Assembly (NCBI RefSeq): GCF_002893095.1
Contig: NZ_PKQQ01000016.1
Span: 1 to 64,000 of the forward strand
From: Stenotrophomonas sp. VV52
GTDB taxonomy: Bacteria > Pseudomonadota > Gammaproteobacteria > Xanthomonadales > Xanthomonadaceae
Reading direction: 5' to 3'
Length of the DNA: 64,000 nt
A program made the translations under genes and the position numbers. The first letter of the stretch is position 1. The number at the start of each line of letters is the position of its first letter. The notes beneath the pieces were generated by a model that ran no database searches, had not been told where the DNA came from, and was given only the letters and a program-made list of their open reading frames with translations. Of this stretch, positions 45,540 through 55,437 are shown piece after piece.

Positions 45540-47522
45540 TTACATGTAGATGAATTGGCGGTATAGCTTGTCTAGCTCCAGCCTGACGAACTCGATCTCC
45601 TCCTCGTCCCCGGCATCAGAGAGCTCCAGAAGCTGTCGCTCCTTTGATGTAATTCGATCACAGAGGTCTTTTAGGTTGGCGCAGAACTCCGCTGAATGGG
45701 CTTGCGACCGGTCAGGTCGAGCCTCTGTTGATCCCAACATTCCGCGAGACGTTGACGGGGTGATGCCGAACTCCTCATTGAACGCGATCTGATGCTGTCG
45801 CCTGTCATCAGTCTCAGAAATGGCCTGCCGCATCGCACTAGTGATCGTATCGGCATACATGATCGCCTTACCGCGCGAGTTTCTTGCGGCTCGTCCAATC
45901 ATCTGAATGAGGGCCTGGCTCGACCGAAGGAAGCCCGCCTGGTCCGCATCAACGATAGCGACCAGAGAGGCCTCAGGAATATCGAGCCCCTCTCTCAGCA
46001 GGCTGATACCCACTAGCACATCGAACTCGCCGGCCCTCAGCCCATTGATGATCTCAACTCGATCCTCTGCCTTGATATCCGAGTGCATGTACTTCGCACG
46101 CACCCCTTGATCCTCGAGGAACTCGCACAGCTCCTCAGCAGACACCTTTGTCAGCGTGGTCACCAAGACCCTGTCGCCCTCTCGTACACAACGGGCGATC
46201 TCTGACAGAAGATCGTGCCTGTAGCCCTCCCTCGGCCTCACCTCTACCAGCGGATCGAGCAAGCCAGTGGGCCTGATGAGCTGGTCAATCAATCTTCCCT
46301 TGGATCTCCCAATCTCATAGGCGCCAGGCGTAGCCGAAACGAAGATCGTCTGGGGCTTGATGGCTTCAAACTCAGAGAAGCTAAGCGGTCTGTTGTTCAT
46401 CGCCGAAGGTAGACGGAACCCGTACTCGATTAGAGTATCCTTCCTGCTCTGATCGCTCCTGAACATCGCCTCGATCTGAGGAACCATGACGTGCGACTCA
46501 TCAACAAATAGCAGGCCATCCTTCGGGAGGTAGTCCATGAGTGTCGTCGGCCTAGCTCCTGAAGGCTTCGAGTTCAGGTAACTGGAGTAGTTCTCCATGC
46601 CAGAGCAATATCCCAGCTCCCTCATCATCTCCACGTCGTTCGTGATCTTCTCGTAAAGCCTATTTGCCTCAACGATTCGACCAGATGCGTTGAGCTCCGT
46701 CACCCTGGCCTCCAAATCCTTGAGGATGGCCTTCGTAGCCTCATTGATTTCTGTTTTGGGGCTTGCGAAGAGTGTCTTTGGAGAAACGAGGTAGCGCGTC
46801 TCATCGCCAAGCTTCTTCCCTGTAACCGCATCAATCCAGGTGAGCGACTGCACTCTCCCCTCGTCCGTGAGCTCTACTCTAATTGCCTTGTACTCAGAGT
46901 CGGCGGGAAAAATATCGACCACATCGCCAGACACACGGAACGTGCCACGCTTCAGGGTCCGCTCAGTCCTGTCGTACTGAAGCGATGCAAGCCGACGCAG
47001 GAAGTCCCTCTGATCCAGTTCGATTCCAAGCGCAAGCTCAACCTGCAGATCCCGGTAGCTCTGTGGGTCTCCCAGTCCATAGATTGAGGACACCGAAGCG
47101 ACAACAATCACGTCTCTACGCTCAATCAGAGACTTCGTAGTCGATAGTCGAAGCCTCTCAAGGTGATCATTGATGGCTGAGTCTTTCTGGATGTAACGAT
47201 CGCTACCTGGGATATAGACCTCTGGCTGGAAGAAGTCGTAGTAGGAAACGAAATACTCCACGGCGTTCTCGGGGAACAGCGCCTTCATCTCCCCGTAGAG
47301 CTGAGCAGTCAACGTCTTGTTTGGCGCAAGAATGAGCGTGGGTCGCTTCAGCCGATGGATCACATTGGCCATCGTGAAGGTCTTCCCTGACCCTGTAATT
47401 CCCTTCAAGGTCTGATGTGTTGCTCCCTCCTCGATGCCAGCAATTAGCCTGGCAATCGCTTCGGGTTGATCCCCGGCCGGCGTATGATCCGAATGCATTA
47501 CGAACATATCTGTTGACATCAC
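45540..47522 (-). CDS. uvrB: UvrB homologue (excinuclease ABC subunit B)
   Basis: A 660-residue UvrB with all landmarks: helicase motif I GITGSGKTF, the DNA-inserting beta-hairpin region VSYYDFFQPEVYIPGSDRYIQ, FVDESHV, the helicase C-terminal motifs GISLLREGLDIPEAS and QMIGRAARN, and a C-terminal UVR motif. It is diverged from housekeeping UvrB (for example GSDRYIQ where SSDTYIE is usual) and has the lower G+C of the island, so it is likely a second, acquired copy. It ends at an intrinsic terminator close to the frmR region. A standard partner UvrA with a UvrB-binding domain is not in the window. Confidence 0.93.
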   Translation of the reverse strand: MMSTDMFVMHSDHTPAGDQPEAIARLIAGIEEGATHQTLKGITGSGKTFTMANVIHRLKRPTLILAPNKTLTAQLYGEMKALFPENAVEYFVSYYDFFQPEVYIPGSDRYIQKDSAINDHLERLRLSTTKSLIERRDVIVVASVSSIYGLGDPQSYRDLQVELALGIELDQRDFLRRLASLQYDRTERTLKRGTFRVSGDVVDIFPADSEYKAIRVELTDEGRVQSLTWIDAVTGKKLGDETRYLVSPKTLFASPKTEINEATKAILKDLEARVTELNASGRIVEANRLYEKITNDVEMMRELGYCSGMENYSSYLNSKPSGARPTTLMDYLPKDGLLFVDESHVMVPQIEAMFRSDQSRKDTLIEYGFRLPSAMNNRPLSFSEFEAIKPQTIFVSATPGAYEIGRSKGRLIDQLIRPTGLLDPLVEVRPREGYRHDLLSEIARCVREGDRVLVTTLTKVSAEELCEFLEDQGVRAKYMHSDIKAEDRVEIINGLRAGEFDVLVGISLLREGLDIPEASLVAIVDADQAGFLRSSQALIQMIGRAARNSRGKAIMYADTITSAMRQAISETDDRRQHQIAFNEEFGITPSTSRGMLGSTEARPDRSQAHSAEFCANLKDLCDRITSKERQLLELSDAGDEEEIEFVRLELDKLYRQFIYM

Positions 47523-47752
47523 TTACGCTCCTACTGGCTCATTCTTGATCGTTAGAGGAACTATTCCCGTCTCACAGACTCCATCCCATATGTGCGAGCG
47601 GAACCAAGGGGGCTGTACGAATGCTATCTTTGGGCGAGTTCCTTTCAGGTGAGCCTGGCAACCCATGCCTGACTAGCGCTAGGGCGTGAGCTGGCATGTC
47701 GTTACATGCCGGAGCGGCCTCAGAAGTGCACCCGCCGCCCTCCGCTCACGCC

Positions 47753-48676
47753 TCACTCCTCCCTACCTGGCTGCTGTACCGACTCCTGATCGACCGCAGT
47801 CAGAGCCAGCGTTGACATTAGCTCTGTCTCGATCGTCCTCTGCATTGAGTAGATCGGGAGCGCGTTCGGCGCGGAACTGAATGGCTCCTCCAGCTGACGG
47901 CCCAGCGCATCGAGACCAAAAAACGTGTACGCCACAATGAGCACCGGTAAAAAGGTCCACCACCCCAATGTTCCTGCCAGCGCAAAAGGAAGTGTTGTGC
48001 AGAATACGATCGCAGTCCGGTGAAGCAGCAGCGAATACGAGAATGGAATCGGAGTATTGAGTATCCTCTCGCACCCCCCCTGGATACGAGCCAAGTTGGC
48101 AAGCTGCTTATCCATCACCGAGTACTGAATCGAGTCGATCCTTCCCTCATGAGCCAGATGGGCAAGCTTCAAGCCAATGCCCTGGAGCACAGCGTCCGTC
48201 GGATTCGGGCCTTGTGATGCCTTGCCAATATCCCACCAAGGTGCGATCGCATGGGCTTCGTCGGCCCGGCGCAGTCGAGAATAGAGGCCAGCACTGAAGC
48301 CACACAGGCCTCGCAGGATCTGTGCTCGGCTGTTTGGATCCAGCAGGGACGTCTGCCTGGCTATTGAGCGACACGCTATGACCAGGTCACCCCAAAGGTG
48401 CCTCGCCTCCCACCATCTGGAGTAGCAAGCGTTGTTTCGAAAGCTCATGAATACGGAAAGTGCGATACCAATGAGCGTGAACGGAACGGCACTGAAGCGA
48501 GCAAAGATTCCTGGATGCTCCGTTGATGCGAGCACCGCTCCTGCGGTCACAATGCTAATCAGTAGTAGATGCAATGCGATCCTGGGCAGGATGGTACCCC
48601 TGACGGCAAACGCAACGTCCCACAACGTCGGCTGCCTTCGCATTCTCGTTTCAACATCTGGGAGACGGTGTGTCAT
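47753..48676 (-). CDS. Bestrophin-like chloride channel family protein
   Basis: A 307-residue membrane protein of the bestrophin/UPF0187 (YneE) family. It has the characteristic FRNNACYSRWWEARHLWG segment after the second helix, transmembrane helices near 30-48 and 60-78 and again near 215-260, and the IPFSYSLLLHR and GLDALGRQLEEPF blocks. It probably conducts anions. It stands alone between uvrB and the two-component genes. Confidence 0.85.
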   Translation of the reverse strand: MTHRLPDVETRMRRQPTLWDVAFAVRGTILPRIALHLLLISIVTAGAVLASTEHPGIFARFSAVPFTLIGIALSVFMSFRNNACYSRWWEARHLWGDLVIACRSIARQTSLLDPNSRAQILRGLCGFSAGLYSRLRRADEAHAIAPWWDIGKASQGPNPTDAVLQGIGLKLAHLAHEGRIDSIQYSVMDKQLANLARIQGGCERILNTPIPFSYSLLLHRTAIVFCTTLPFALAGTLGWWTFLPVLIVAYTFFGLDALGRQLEEPFSSAPNALPIYSMQRTIETELMSTLALTAVDQESVQQPGREE

Positions 48677-48796
48677 GCCAACCTCTGATTCATTGATCGA
48701 CTGCTGGCGTCGATACGCCTAGGCAACAAATTCCTTCCACTTGAGTTCGAAATGCGAATGACATCACGCCGTTCGCATGACACTGCTACAGCAGGT

Positions 48797-50818
48797 CTAA
48801 AGCAGTTCATCGTCGGCAGCCTCGGGCATCCATAGTTCAATGACCGTCCCTGTCAGGCCGGTTCTCACTACCGACAGGCTGCCACCGTGGCGGTTGGCAA
48901 GCATCTGACTGATGGAAAGACCCAGCCCAGTACCTTGACGATGTTTGGTCGTAAAGAATGGCTCAAAAATTCGGACCAGAATGTCCTGAGGAATGCCGCT
49001 TCCAGTATCTGAGACTCGCAAAGCGACGCCAGGGTGACCATGAACGTCGTCAACGTCCAACGTCGCCAATCCCAGCGTTCCGCCCTTCTGCATGACATAG
49101 ATTGCATTGATCAGGAGGTTCACAAGAATTTGCTGCAGCTCGCCCCGATTGCCCGTTACGAGCCGTGTGGACAGGAAGTTCTTCTCTATCTTCACGGGAT
49201 GGCGCTTGATGAGGTGTTGAATCAGGGGCAGCGTCTCCAACATCAGCGTGGCAGGCTCTAACAGCTCACTATGACCGGAGTACTCACTGGGCTTGGAGAA
49301 CTGCAGCAACTTGGAAACAATGGTGCTGATACGCCCAATTTGATCCTCAATGAGGTCAATCTCTTCTCCAAACCCTTGACCCTCGGGCTCCCTGATCGAG
49401 TCACGCAGAAGCTCGAGGTTCCCCTGCATGACGGCAAGCGGATTGTTGATCTCGTGCGCTATTCCTGCTGCGATCTCGCCAATTGTTGCCAGCTTCTCAG
49501 TGACAATCAGGTGCTGGGTCGTCTCTTCCAACCGTCTATTGGCTAGTGCGAGACCAGCAGTTCGCTCCTCTACCCTGGAATTGAGCTCCTCGTTCCAGGC
49601 GACCAGCTGCCGTTCCTTCTCTTCCAGCTGACAGAGCAGCTGGTCCAAGTGCGAAGCGACACGTCCGATTTCATCATTGGATGCCCCTGCTCCGGAGCGA
49701 GCACTGCGGTCGCCCGCCTTGACCCGTCCAATTGCCTGATCCATCCGCTCAAGTGGCTTGAACACGCCGCGAGCGATGTACAGAAAAAGGGGTACGGTGA
49801 TGACTGCAACAAGGAGGCAACCGAACACGATCGCTCCGATGGAATTTCGACGGGCGGTGGTGAATGGCTCCTCCAGAAAGCCCACGAAGAGCATACCAAT
49901 AGGTACGCCCCGGCCATTGAGAATGGGCATATAGCCGGCAATGTACCAATCATTGACTACGTAGGCTCTCGCCTGCCAGGTCTTTCCCTGGCCCAGCACG
50001 GCCTCGGCCACTTCAGAAGACACCCGTGTCCCCGACGCTGGGTTCCCTCCCGCCAACAACGCGTTGGTGCTGATGCGGGTATCACCAAGGAAGATGGAGG
50101 CTATCCCTGTTGCGCCAGTACGCAGGGCCTTATCTCGGTAGACAAGATCAGTGATCTGCTTGATGAACTCGGTGTTGTGGTTCAGCAGAGTACCCGCAAT
50201 CAAGACGCCAACCTGATTGTTTGGAAGTGCAACCGGCGTTGCAGCTTGAATCATTAGGCCCCGCTTCTCACTCTGGGCCGAATCGACAGGATTCCTTGCG
50301 TTATGCGGACGAATGACCTCGGCCCGTGCGGCGAGCTTTGGGGAGATCTCCATCAGATCGTCCCGGCTTACCACCCCCACCTCCACGCTGGACGCTCCCT
50401 TCAGGGCCTTTTCGATGACTGACCAGTCCAAGTCAAGCTCAGCTGGCGAGGCCGGCTCACTACTAGCCAACAAGCGACCGTTTGAATCCAACAGTGCGAT
50501 GAAGTCTAGTGAACCACCTTGGGCTTTCGACGCTAGTAGGCTGCCAAGCTCTGCATTCTTGTTGACCCCCTGGCTAATGACGCCATGGAAGCTCTGCGAA
50601 TCAGCAATCGCAGCCAGCGTCGCGCGGTCGTTGACGAGCAGCTGGTTCATGTACTGTCCCGCAACTTTCAGGTCCCCGCCAACCTTCGAGGCGAGCAGTC
50701 GGTCGAAGCGCAAATCCCATTGGTAGATGAGTCCGCCGACGATAGCCGGCAGGATCACAAACATTGGAAGGATCGCGATTAGAAGCAGGCGGAAGCGAAC
50801 TGAGCGCGCTCGGTTCAT
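48797..50818 (-). CDS. Sensor histidine kinase with periplasmic Cache domain
   Basis: A 673-residue membrane kinase: helix 1 (about 10-32), a large periplasmic sensor of the Cache type (about 35-325), helix 2 (about 325-350), a HAMP domain (about 350-405), a coiled coil, the phosphoacceptor His455 (GIAHEINNPL), then N box LVNLLINAIYVM, and G boxes VSDTGSGI and GTGLGLSIS. It probably senses a small molecule outside the cell. It begins 9 bp after the response-regulator gene, so the two form a pair. Confidence 0.9.
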   Translation of the reverse strand: MNRARSVRFRLLLIAILPMFVILPAIVGGLIYQWDLRFDRLLASKVGGDLKVAGQYMNQLLVNDRATLAAIADSQSFHGVISQGVNKNAELGSLLASKAQGGSLDFIALLDSNGRLLASSEPASPAELDLDWSVIEKALKGASSVEVGVVSRDDLMEISPKLAARAEVIRPHNARNPVDSAQSEKRGLMIQAATPVALPNNQVGVLIAGTLLNHNTEFIKQITDLVYRDKALRTGATGIASIFLGDTRISTNALLAGGNPASGTRVSSEVAEAVLGQGKTWQARAYVVNDWYIAGYMPILNGRGVPIGMLFVGFLEEPFTTARRNSIGAIVFGCLLVAVITVPLFLYIARGVFKPLERMDQAIGRVKAGDRSARSGAGASNDEIGRVASHLDQLLCQLEEKERQLVAWNEELNSRVEERTAGLALANRRLEETTQHLIVTEKLATIGEIAAGIAHEINNPLAVMQGNLELLRDSIREPEGQGFGEEIDLIEDQIGRISTIVSKLLQFSKPSEYSGHSELLEPATLMLETLPLIQHLIKRHPVKIEKNFLSTRLVTGNRGELQQILVNLLINAIYVMQKGGTLGLATLDVDDVHGHPGVALRVSDTGSGIPQDILVRIFEPFFTTKHRQGTGLGLSISQMLANRHGGSLSVVRTGLTGTVIELWMPEAADDELL

Positions 50819-50827
50819 TGCAGATTC

Positions 50828-52225
50828 CTAGGCTGATACATTCCAACTGGAGCACTTACGATCAATCGTCTTTCGCGATATGCCCAAGATCGTGGCCGCT
50901 CTTTCGCGATCTCCGCCAGTCTCACGAAGCACTGCAAGGATGTGCCTGCGCTCGACCTCCGAGAGCAGCCGGCTTCGTGGGTCAGAGAGTGACTCCAACC
51001 GCTCAAGCTGAGTCGGAAAGTGTCCGAGTATCAGGCTACGCTCAACGTAGTTGTGAAGCTCGCGGACGTTCCCGGGCCACGAGTAGCTCTGAAGATATGC
51101 CCGGATCCTTTCGTCGATCGGAATCGGTTGAAGGCCAAGCTGCAGCCCCAGCTCACGCATGAAGCCCGCCGCCAGCTCCAACACATCAGCGCCGCGGTCA
51201 TGAAGGCGAGGAAGCGACACCTCGAGAACGTTGATGCGATAGTAGAGATCCGACCGGAATGTTCCATTCTTCACTTCCGCAACCAAATTCTTGTTGGTTG
51301 AGAAGATGAATCTGACATCGATCGGAATCTCCCGATCTGCGCCAACTGGTCGTATCCGTCTATCTTCAAGCATCCTTAGCAGCTTTCCTTGGAGAGCCAA
51401 GGGAAGATCAGCGACTTCGTCAAACAGCAATGTTCCGCCTTCTGCATAGGCGACCAGTCCTTGGCGAGACGAGTTCGCTCCACTGAACGTTCCTTTGAGA
51501 CTCCCGAACAGTTCAACGTCAATCAACTCGCTGGGAACAGCTGCACAATTTATTGGAATGAAAGGATGAGATGCCCGTGCGGACAACGCGTGCAGCGATC
51601 TTGCGGCAACCTCCTTTCCAGAGCCGGATTCTCCAGTGAACAGCACGCTACTGGGCAGTGGTGCGACCTTCGCGATCAGATCCTTGGTGGCCTGAATCGC
51701 ACGCGAGCTACCTGTGAGCCTGTCTCGAAGCGCAGCTGGTGCACCGGAGCCATGTAGCTCGTGACGGAGAATGGCATTCTCCCGCCGTAGGCGACCGCGT
51801 TCCAGGCAGCGCGATATAGCGGCCAGCAACTGATTGGTTCTGAAAGGCTTGAGAAGAAAATCAGCCGCTCCCGCGCGGATAGCGCCGATAGCGGAATCCA
51901 AGTCTGCGTACGCAGTAATCAGAATGAAGTCGGCCAAGACCCCTCCCCTGCGCTGGTCCTCCAGCCACGCGATGCCACTCTTCCCTGGCAACACGTTGTC
52001 CACAATCACGATGTCAAAGTGGCGCTCCGTCAGATGCTGCTCCGCTTCAATGGTGTCAGCTGCAGCTTCCACAACTTTGCATCGCGGTCGCAAGGCACGA
52101 ACCAAGAAGCTACGCATGCCAGGTTCGTCGTCAACGATCAGTATCGATGAGCGCGCAAGGTCCGGCCATGCAAGATCGCCGTTTGCGCGCTCTTCGGAAG
52201 ATTGGTTGGCGCTCTTTGGCGTCAT
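50828..52225 (-). CDS. Sigma-54-dependent response regulator (NtrC type) with variant GAFTGA
   Basis: A 465-residue regulator: receiver domain (about 25-140, acidic pair Asp32-Asp33, phosphoacceptor Asp76, Lys in LLKPF), AAA+ domain (Walker A GESGSGKE at 198-205, Walker B GGTLLFDE), and a Fis-type helix-turn-helix at the end (RAATILGISRKTIDRK). The loop that contacts sigma-54, GAFTGA in the family, reads GTFSGA at 245-250. It is first in a two-gene operon with the kinase. Its targets are unknown; no -24/-12 promoter was seen next to it. Confidence 0.9.
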   Translation of the reverse strand: MTPKSANQSSEERANGDLAWPDLARSSILIVDDEPGMRSFLVRALRPRCKVVEAAADTIEAEQHLTERHFDIVIVDNVLPGKSGIAWLEDQRRGGVLADFILITAYADLDSAIGAIRAGAADFLLKPFRTNQLLAAISRCLERGRLRRENAILRHELHGSGAPAALRDRLTGSSRAIQATKDLIAKVAPLPSSVLFTGESGSGKEVAARSLHALSARASHPFIPINCAAVPSELIDVELFGSLKGTFSGANSSRQGLVAYAEGGTLLFDEVADLPLALQGKLLRMLEDRRIRPVGADREIPIDVRFIFSTNKNLVAEVKNGTFRSDLYYRINVLEVSLPRLHDRGADVLELAAGFMRELGLQLGLQPIPIDERIRAYLQSYSWPGNVRELHNYVERSLILGHFPTQLERLESLSDPRSRLLSEVERRHILAVLRETGGDRERAATILGISRKTIDRKCSSWNVSA

Positions 52226-52724
52226 GTTTCCCTCAGTACAATTGAAGCGTGGCTAGTTCCGTCGATTCGTGTTCGAGTTCATTTCGATCTTTCGACCGCT
52301 AGATGACGGGTGACATATCGAACAAAACACCCCCTCTCACGACGTAGGACGTTGTGCACCAAAGGCCAGTCTGAGACGTTCAATGCTGTCGACCTCAGTC
52401 ATATGCCAATCCGGAACTCTTGCCCTACGAGCCTAGTATCGACCTCTTGGTGGCCAAACGGACCGGGGGCTCCTCGCCATATTGCCCAGAGCGCCAATGG
52501 CCTCCGTGCCCCTCCAAGCCCCTCGGCGGTCGGTCGCCACGGGAGGCTGGAGAAGTCTCGCTCCCTTCGAGCGGATCATTACGCCAATTCGGCCATATGG
52601 GAAGCGCTGGGTGCGCGTTGTCCCCGCCTCGGCCGGAGCCACGCAGCGCGGCCAAGCGCGGGCGAGTCGATCCGCCTTGCAAGAAGGTCCAGGCCCTACC
52701 GCTCGCCTACCGGCATAGAGATGC
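52226..52724. other. 500-bp gap between the response regulator and modC
   Basis: No gene I can support. Several frames are open on both strands because the right half is G+C-rich, but none has a family signature. The composition changes within this stretch, from the island type to the G+C-rich core type, so an island boundary is likely near here. Confidence 0.4.
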
Positions 52725-53570
52725 CTATGCACCAGGGTCGTCTCCCATTTGCGCGGCTCGCGGGCAGATGTATCGTGGCTTTGGACTCTCTGAGTCTCCG
52801 ACTGACTGATGGTTGCTCTTCCCCTCAAGACCCGGGCTTGTTGGGGAGCCGACTAAGGATGGTAGAAGGCGGGGCTGACGGGTCGGCCTCTGACGCGAGC
52901 CGGGAGGAGAGATCAGTCGCCCATTTTCGATGCAGGCGATCTGGCCCCCAAATATCTCAATGTCGTTGGGATCATGGCTGATCAGCAGCAGTGGAATACC
53001 GGCCCCGTCCAGCACGGCCTCCAGCTCCTGCCGCAAGTGCTGGCGAAGATCCTGGTCCAGCGCGGAGAACGGTTCATCCAGCAGCAGCGCCTGCGGCTGC
53101 GTCACCAAGGCGCGTGCCAAGGCGGTACGCTGGCGCTGGCCGCCGGACACCTGCGAGGGCAGCAGATCACCCACCGTATCGATGCGGAATGCGTGCAACC
53201 ACTGCTCCACCGCATCGAAGCGCTGGCCGACCCGCGGATTCAACCAGCCCTTCTGCAGACCGAACGCCACGTTCTGGCGCACGCTCAGGTGTGGGAACAG
53301 CGCGTAATCCTGGAACACGTAGCCCAGCCGGCGGTGCTGCGGCGGCAGATCCACACCGGTGGCCGCATCGAACAGGGTCTGCCCCTGTAGGCGCACATGA
53401 CCCTGGCCCGGCCTCAGCAGCCCGGCCACCGCCTTCAGGGTCAGGCTCTTGCCCGCGCCCGAGGGCCCGAACAGCACCACCTGCCGCTGCGTGCACTGCA
53501 GCGACACGTCCAATACGAAATCCTGGCCGGCCGCCTGCAGGCGACGCTGCACCTGCAGGTCAAGCCACAT
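52725..53570 (-). CDS. modC: Molybdate ABC transporter ATPase ModC with abnormal C-terminus
   Basis: A 281-residue ATPase that powers molybdate import. Walker A is GPSGAGKS, signature SGGQRQR, Walker B LLLDEPFSALD, switch His in LLISHD. The ATPase domain ends near residue 215 (IACIENGRL). The following 65 residues (starting LISPPGSRQRP) are rich in Pro, Arg and Ser and do not look like the molybdate-binding TOBE domain usual in ModC. The base composition changes at the same place (about 52925), so the original 3' end may have been replaced. The ATG at 53570 overlaps the modB end by 11 bp. Confidence 0.85.
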   Translation of the reverse strand: MWLDLQVQRRLQAAGQDFVLDVSLQCTQRQVVLFGPSGAGKSLTLKAVAGLLRPGQGHVRLQGQTLFDAATGVDLPPQHRRLGYVFQDYALFPHLSVRQNVAFGLQKGWLNPRVGQRFDAVEQWLHAFRIDTVGDLLPSQVSGGQRQRTALARALVTQPQALLLDEPFSALDQDLRQHLRQELEAVLDGAGIPLLLISHDPNDIEIFGGQIACIENGRLISPPGSRQRPTRQPRLLPSLVGSPTSPGLEGKSNHQSVGDSESPKPRYICPRAAQMGDDPGA

Positions 53571-54243
53571 CACGCAGCTCCCGGCGACGTCCGCCCACCA
53601 GCCGCGCGGCCAGCAGCAGGATCACGATGCACACCACCGAGGTCAGGATCACCAGCGCATTGGCCTTGCCGTCCTGGCCGGCCTGCACCGCTTCGTAGAT
53701 GGCGATCGACAGCGTCTGCGTGCGGCCGGGAATGCTGCCCGCCACCATCAGCGTCGCGCCGAACTCGCCCATCGCGCGTGCAAACGCCAGCAGCAGGCCG
53801 GCGAGGATGCCGCGCCACGCCAGCGGCAGCGTGATGCGGAAGAACACCGCTGCTTCGGACACACCGAGCGTGCGTGCGGCCTGCTCCAACTGTCCATCCA
53901 CTTCCTCGAACGCCGCGCGTGCCGGCTTGAACACCAGCGGCAGCGAGGCCACCGCCGCAGCGATCACCGCCGCCTGCCAGGTGAACACCAGGTTGATGCC
54001 GAACCACGACTGCAGCCACGCGCCGATCGGGCCGTTGCGGCCGATCAGCACCAGCAGGTAATACCCCAGCACGGTCGGCGGCAGCACCATCGGCAGGGTC
54101 AGCAGCGAATCCAGCAGCTCACGGCCAGGAAATCGCCGACGTGCCAGCAGCGCGCCCAGTGCCACGCCCAGCACCAGATTGATCGCGGTGGCCCAGCCGG
54201 CCACCTTCAGCGACAACCACAGTGCGCTCCAGTCGAGATCCAT
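53560..54243 (-). CDS. modB: Molybdate ABC transporter permease ModB
   Basis: A 227-residue inner-membrane permease with five to six transmembrane helices and the conserved loop that docks the ATPase (EAAVFFRITLPLAWRGI, the EAA motif). The N-terminal block LLDSLLTLPMVLPPTVLGYYLLV is typical of ModB. It lies 3 bp after modA and overlaps modC. Confidence 0.93.
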   Translation of the reverse strand: MDLDWSALWLSLKVAGWATAINLVLGVALGALLARRRFPGRELLDSLLTLPMVLPPTVLGYYLLVLIGRNGPIGAWLQSWFGINLVFTWQAAVIAAAVASLPLVFKPARAAFEEVDGQLEQAARTLGVSEAAVFFRITLPLAWRGILAGLLLAFARAMGEFGATLMVAGSIPGRTQTLSIAIYEAVQAGQDGKANALVILTSVVCIVILLLAARLVGGRRRELRDVA

Positions 54244-54246
54244 GCC

Positions 54247-54993
54247 TCAGGGCTTGCCGAACCCATGCTTGGCCAGGATCGCCTGGCCCTGTGCCGAACG
54301 CACGAAGGTGGTGAAGCGCTTGGCTTCAACCGGTTGCGCACTGGCCTTGGTCACCGCCAACGGATAGGCAATGCGCCCCGCCACCGGCACCGCGAAGGCA
54401 CGGCGCACCCGATCAGGCATCGCCTGCGCATCGGTGGCATAGACGAAGCCGGCATCCACTTCACCGCGCGCCACGTAGTCCAGCGACTGGCGAACGTTCT
54501 GCGTGGTGATGGTCTTGCCCTGCACCGACGGCCACAGGCCCGCCGCTTCCAGCGCGCCCTTGGCATAGCGGCCGACCGGCACGCTGTCCGGGTTGCCCAG
54601 TGCGATGCGCTGCACACCGGCACCGGCCAGGTCCTTCAAGGTACGCGGCGCAGCCTTGGCCTGCGGCGGCACCACCACCCACAGCGCGTTCACCGCGAAC
54701 ACCTCGCGGGTGCCGGCCGCCAGCAGGTCCTGCTGCTGGGCCTGGTCCATCGTGGTTTCATCGGCCGACGCGAACACATCCACCGGCGCGCCGCGGCTGA
54801 TCTGCTGCAGCAGCACGCCGGACGCGGCGAAGTTGAAATCGACCTTGGTTCCCGGGTGTGCCTTCTCATAGGCGGTGCCCAGTTCGCGGAAGCTCTCGGT
54901 CAAGCTCGATGCCGCCGACACCGTCAGGTCGGCCGCCAAGGCCGGCACCGTGGCCAGCAGTCCCAGCAACAACAGTCCAACTCGTTTCATCAT
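54247..54993 (-). CDS. modA: Molybdate-binding periplasmic protein ModA
   Basis: A 248-residue substrate-binding protein with a signal peptide (about 1-21, ending ALAAD). The oxyanion-binding Ser and family blocks are visible: LTVSAASSLTESF, FNFAASGVLLQQI, and DAGFVYATDA with the Tyr that contacts molybdate. It delivers molybdate or tungstate to ModBC. It is encoded directly upstream of modB and downstream of the cofactor genes, so metal uptake and use are co-ordinated. Confidence 0.94.
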   Translation of the reverse strand: MMKRVGLLLLGLLATVPALAADLTVSAASSLTESFRELGTAYEKAHPGTKVDFNFAASGVLLQQISRGAPVDVFASADETTMDQAQQQDLLAAGTREVFAVNALWVVVPPQAKAAPRTLKDLAGAGVQRIALGNPDSVPVGRYAKGALEAAGLWPSVQGKTITTQNVRQSLDYVARGEVDAGFVYATDAQAMPDRVRRAFAVPVAGRIAYPLAVTKASAQPVEAKRFTTFVRSAQGQAILAKHGFGKP

Positions 54994-55077
54994 TGGTTTC
55001 CCCGTTTGGTTGGGTTTAGATCGGTTTCACCGCCTATCCTTGGCATCGCAGGCGCTACATAGCTGGCCCGCCCAGAG

Positions 55078-55437
55078 CTAGGTAGAGGGTGCACGACGGT
55101 GCGGACCTCGTTGGCGCAGGCTGTCTCGTACATCCACATCGAATTGAAGCTGCAGCGAGATGTCATCATCCAGCGCAATGCCAAAACCCAGACCATCACG
55201 ACAGGGCAAACGTAATGCCAAGGACTGAACCGCTTCGCGAGGAAGCATCAACCGGCAGTACTCGCTCCCCTCCAGAAGCACCGCCTGTTGCCCTGCATGC
55301 AGTGATAGCACCATGCCCCAGCCGCGATCGCCGCCGAACCGCGTCAGGTTCTCCACCGATTCGCCGGCCAGCAACTGCGCTAGCTCCTCTTCATCAACGC
55401 GCAGACGAACTGCCTGCCGCTGTAGCTGGACTTTCAT
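55078..55437 (-). CDS. Small conserved protein of the molybdenum operon
   Basis: A 119-residue protein with no domain I can name. The N-terminus (QRQAVRLRVDEEELAQLLAGE) and strand-rich middle (GWGMVLSLHAG, LQFDVDVRDSL) suggest a compact beta-rich fold. The start overlaps the mobA stop as ATGA, so it is coupled to cofactor synthesis. An 84-bp space separates it from modA. It may be an accessory factor for molybdate or cofactor handling; that is inference from position. Confidence 0.7.
   Translation of the reverse strand: MKVQLQRQAVRLRVDEEELAQLLAGESVENLTRFGGDRGWGMVLSLHAGQQAVLLEGSEYCRLMLPREAVQSLALRLPCRDGLGFGIALDDDISLQLQFDVDVRDSLRQRGPHRRAPST

Noticed and set aside
52310..52981. Plus-strand 223-codon frame in the gap before modC
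   Set aside because: It overlaps the 3' part of modC on the other strand, has no ribosome site or domain, and its second half is a mirror frame.
53449..55062. 537-codon plus-strand frame opposite modC/modB/modA
   Set aside because: Mirror frame over three certain mod genes; very rich in His, Arg and Gln with no domain.
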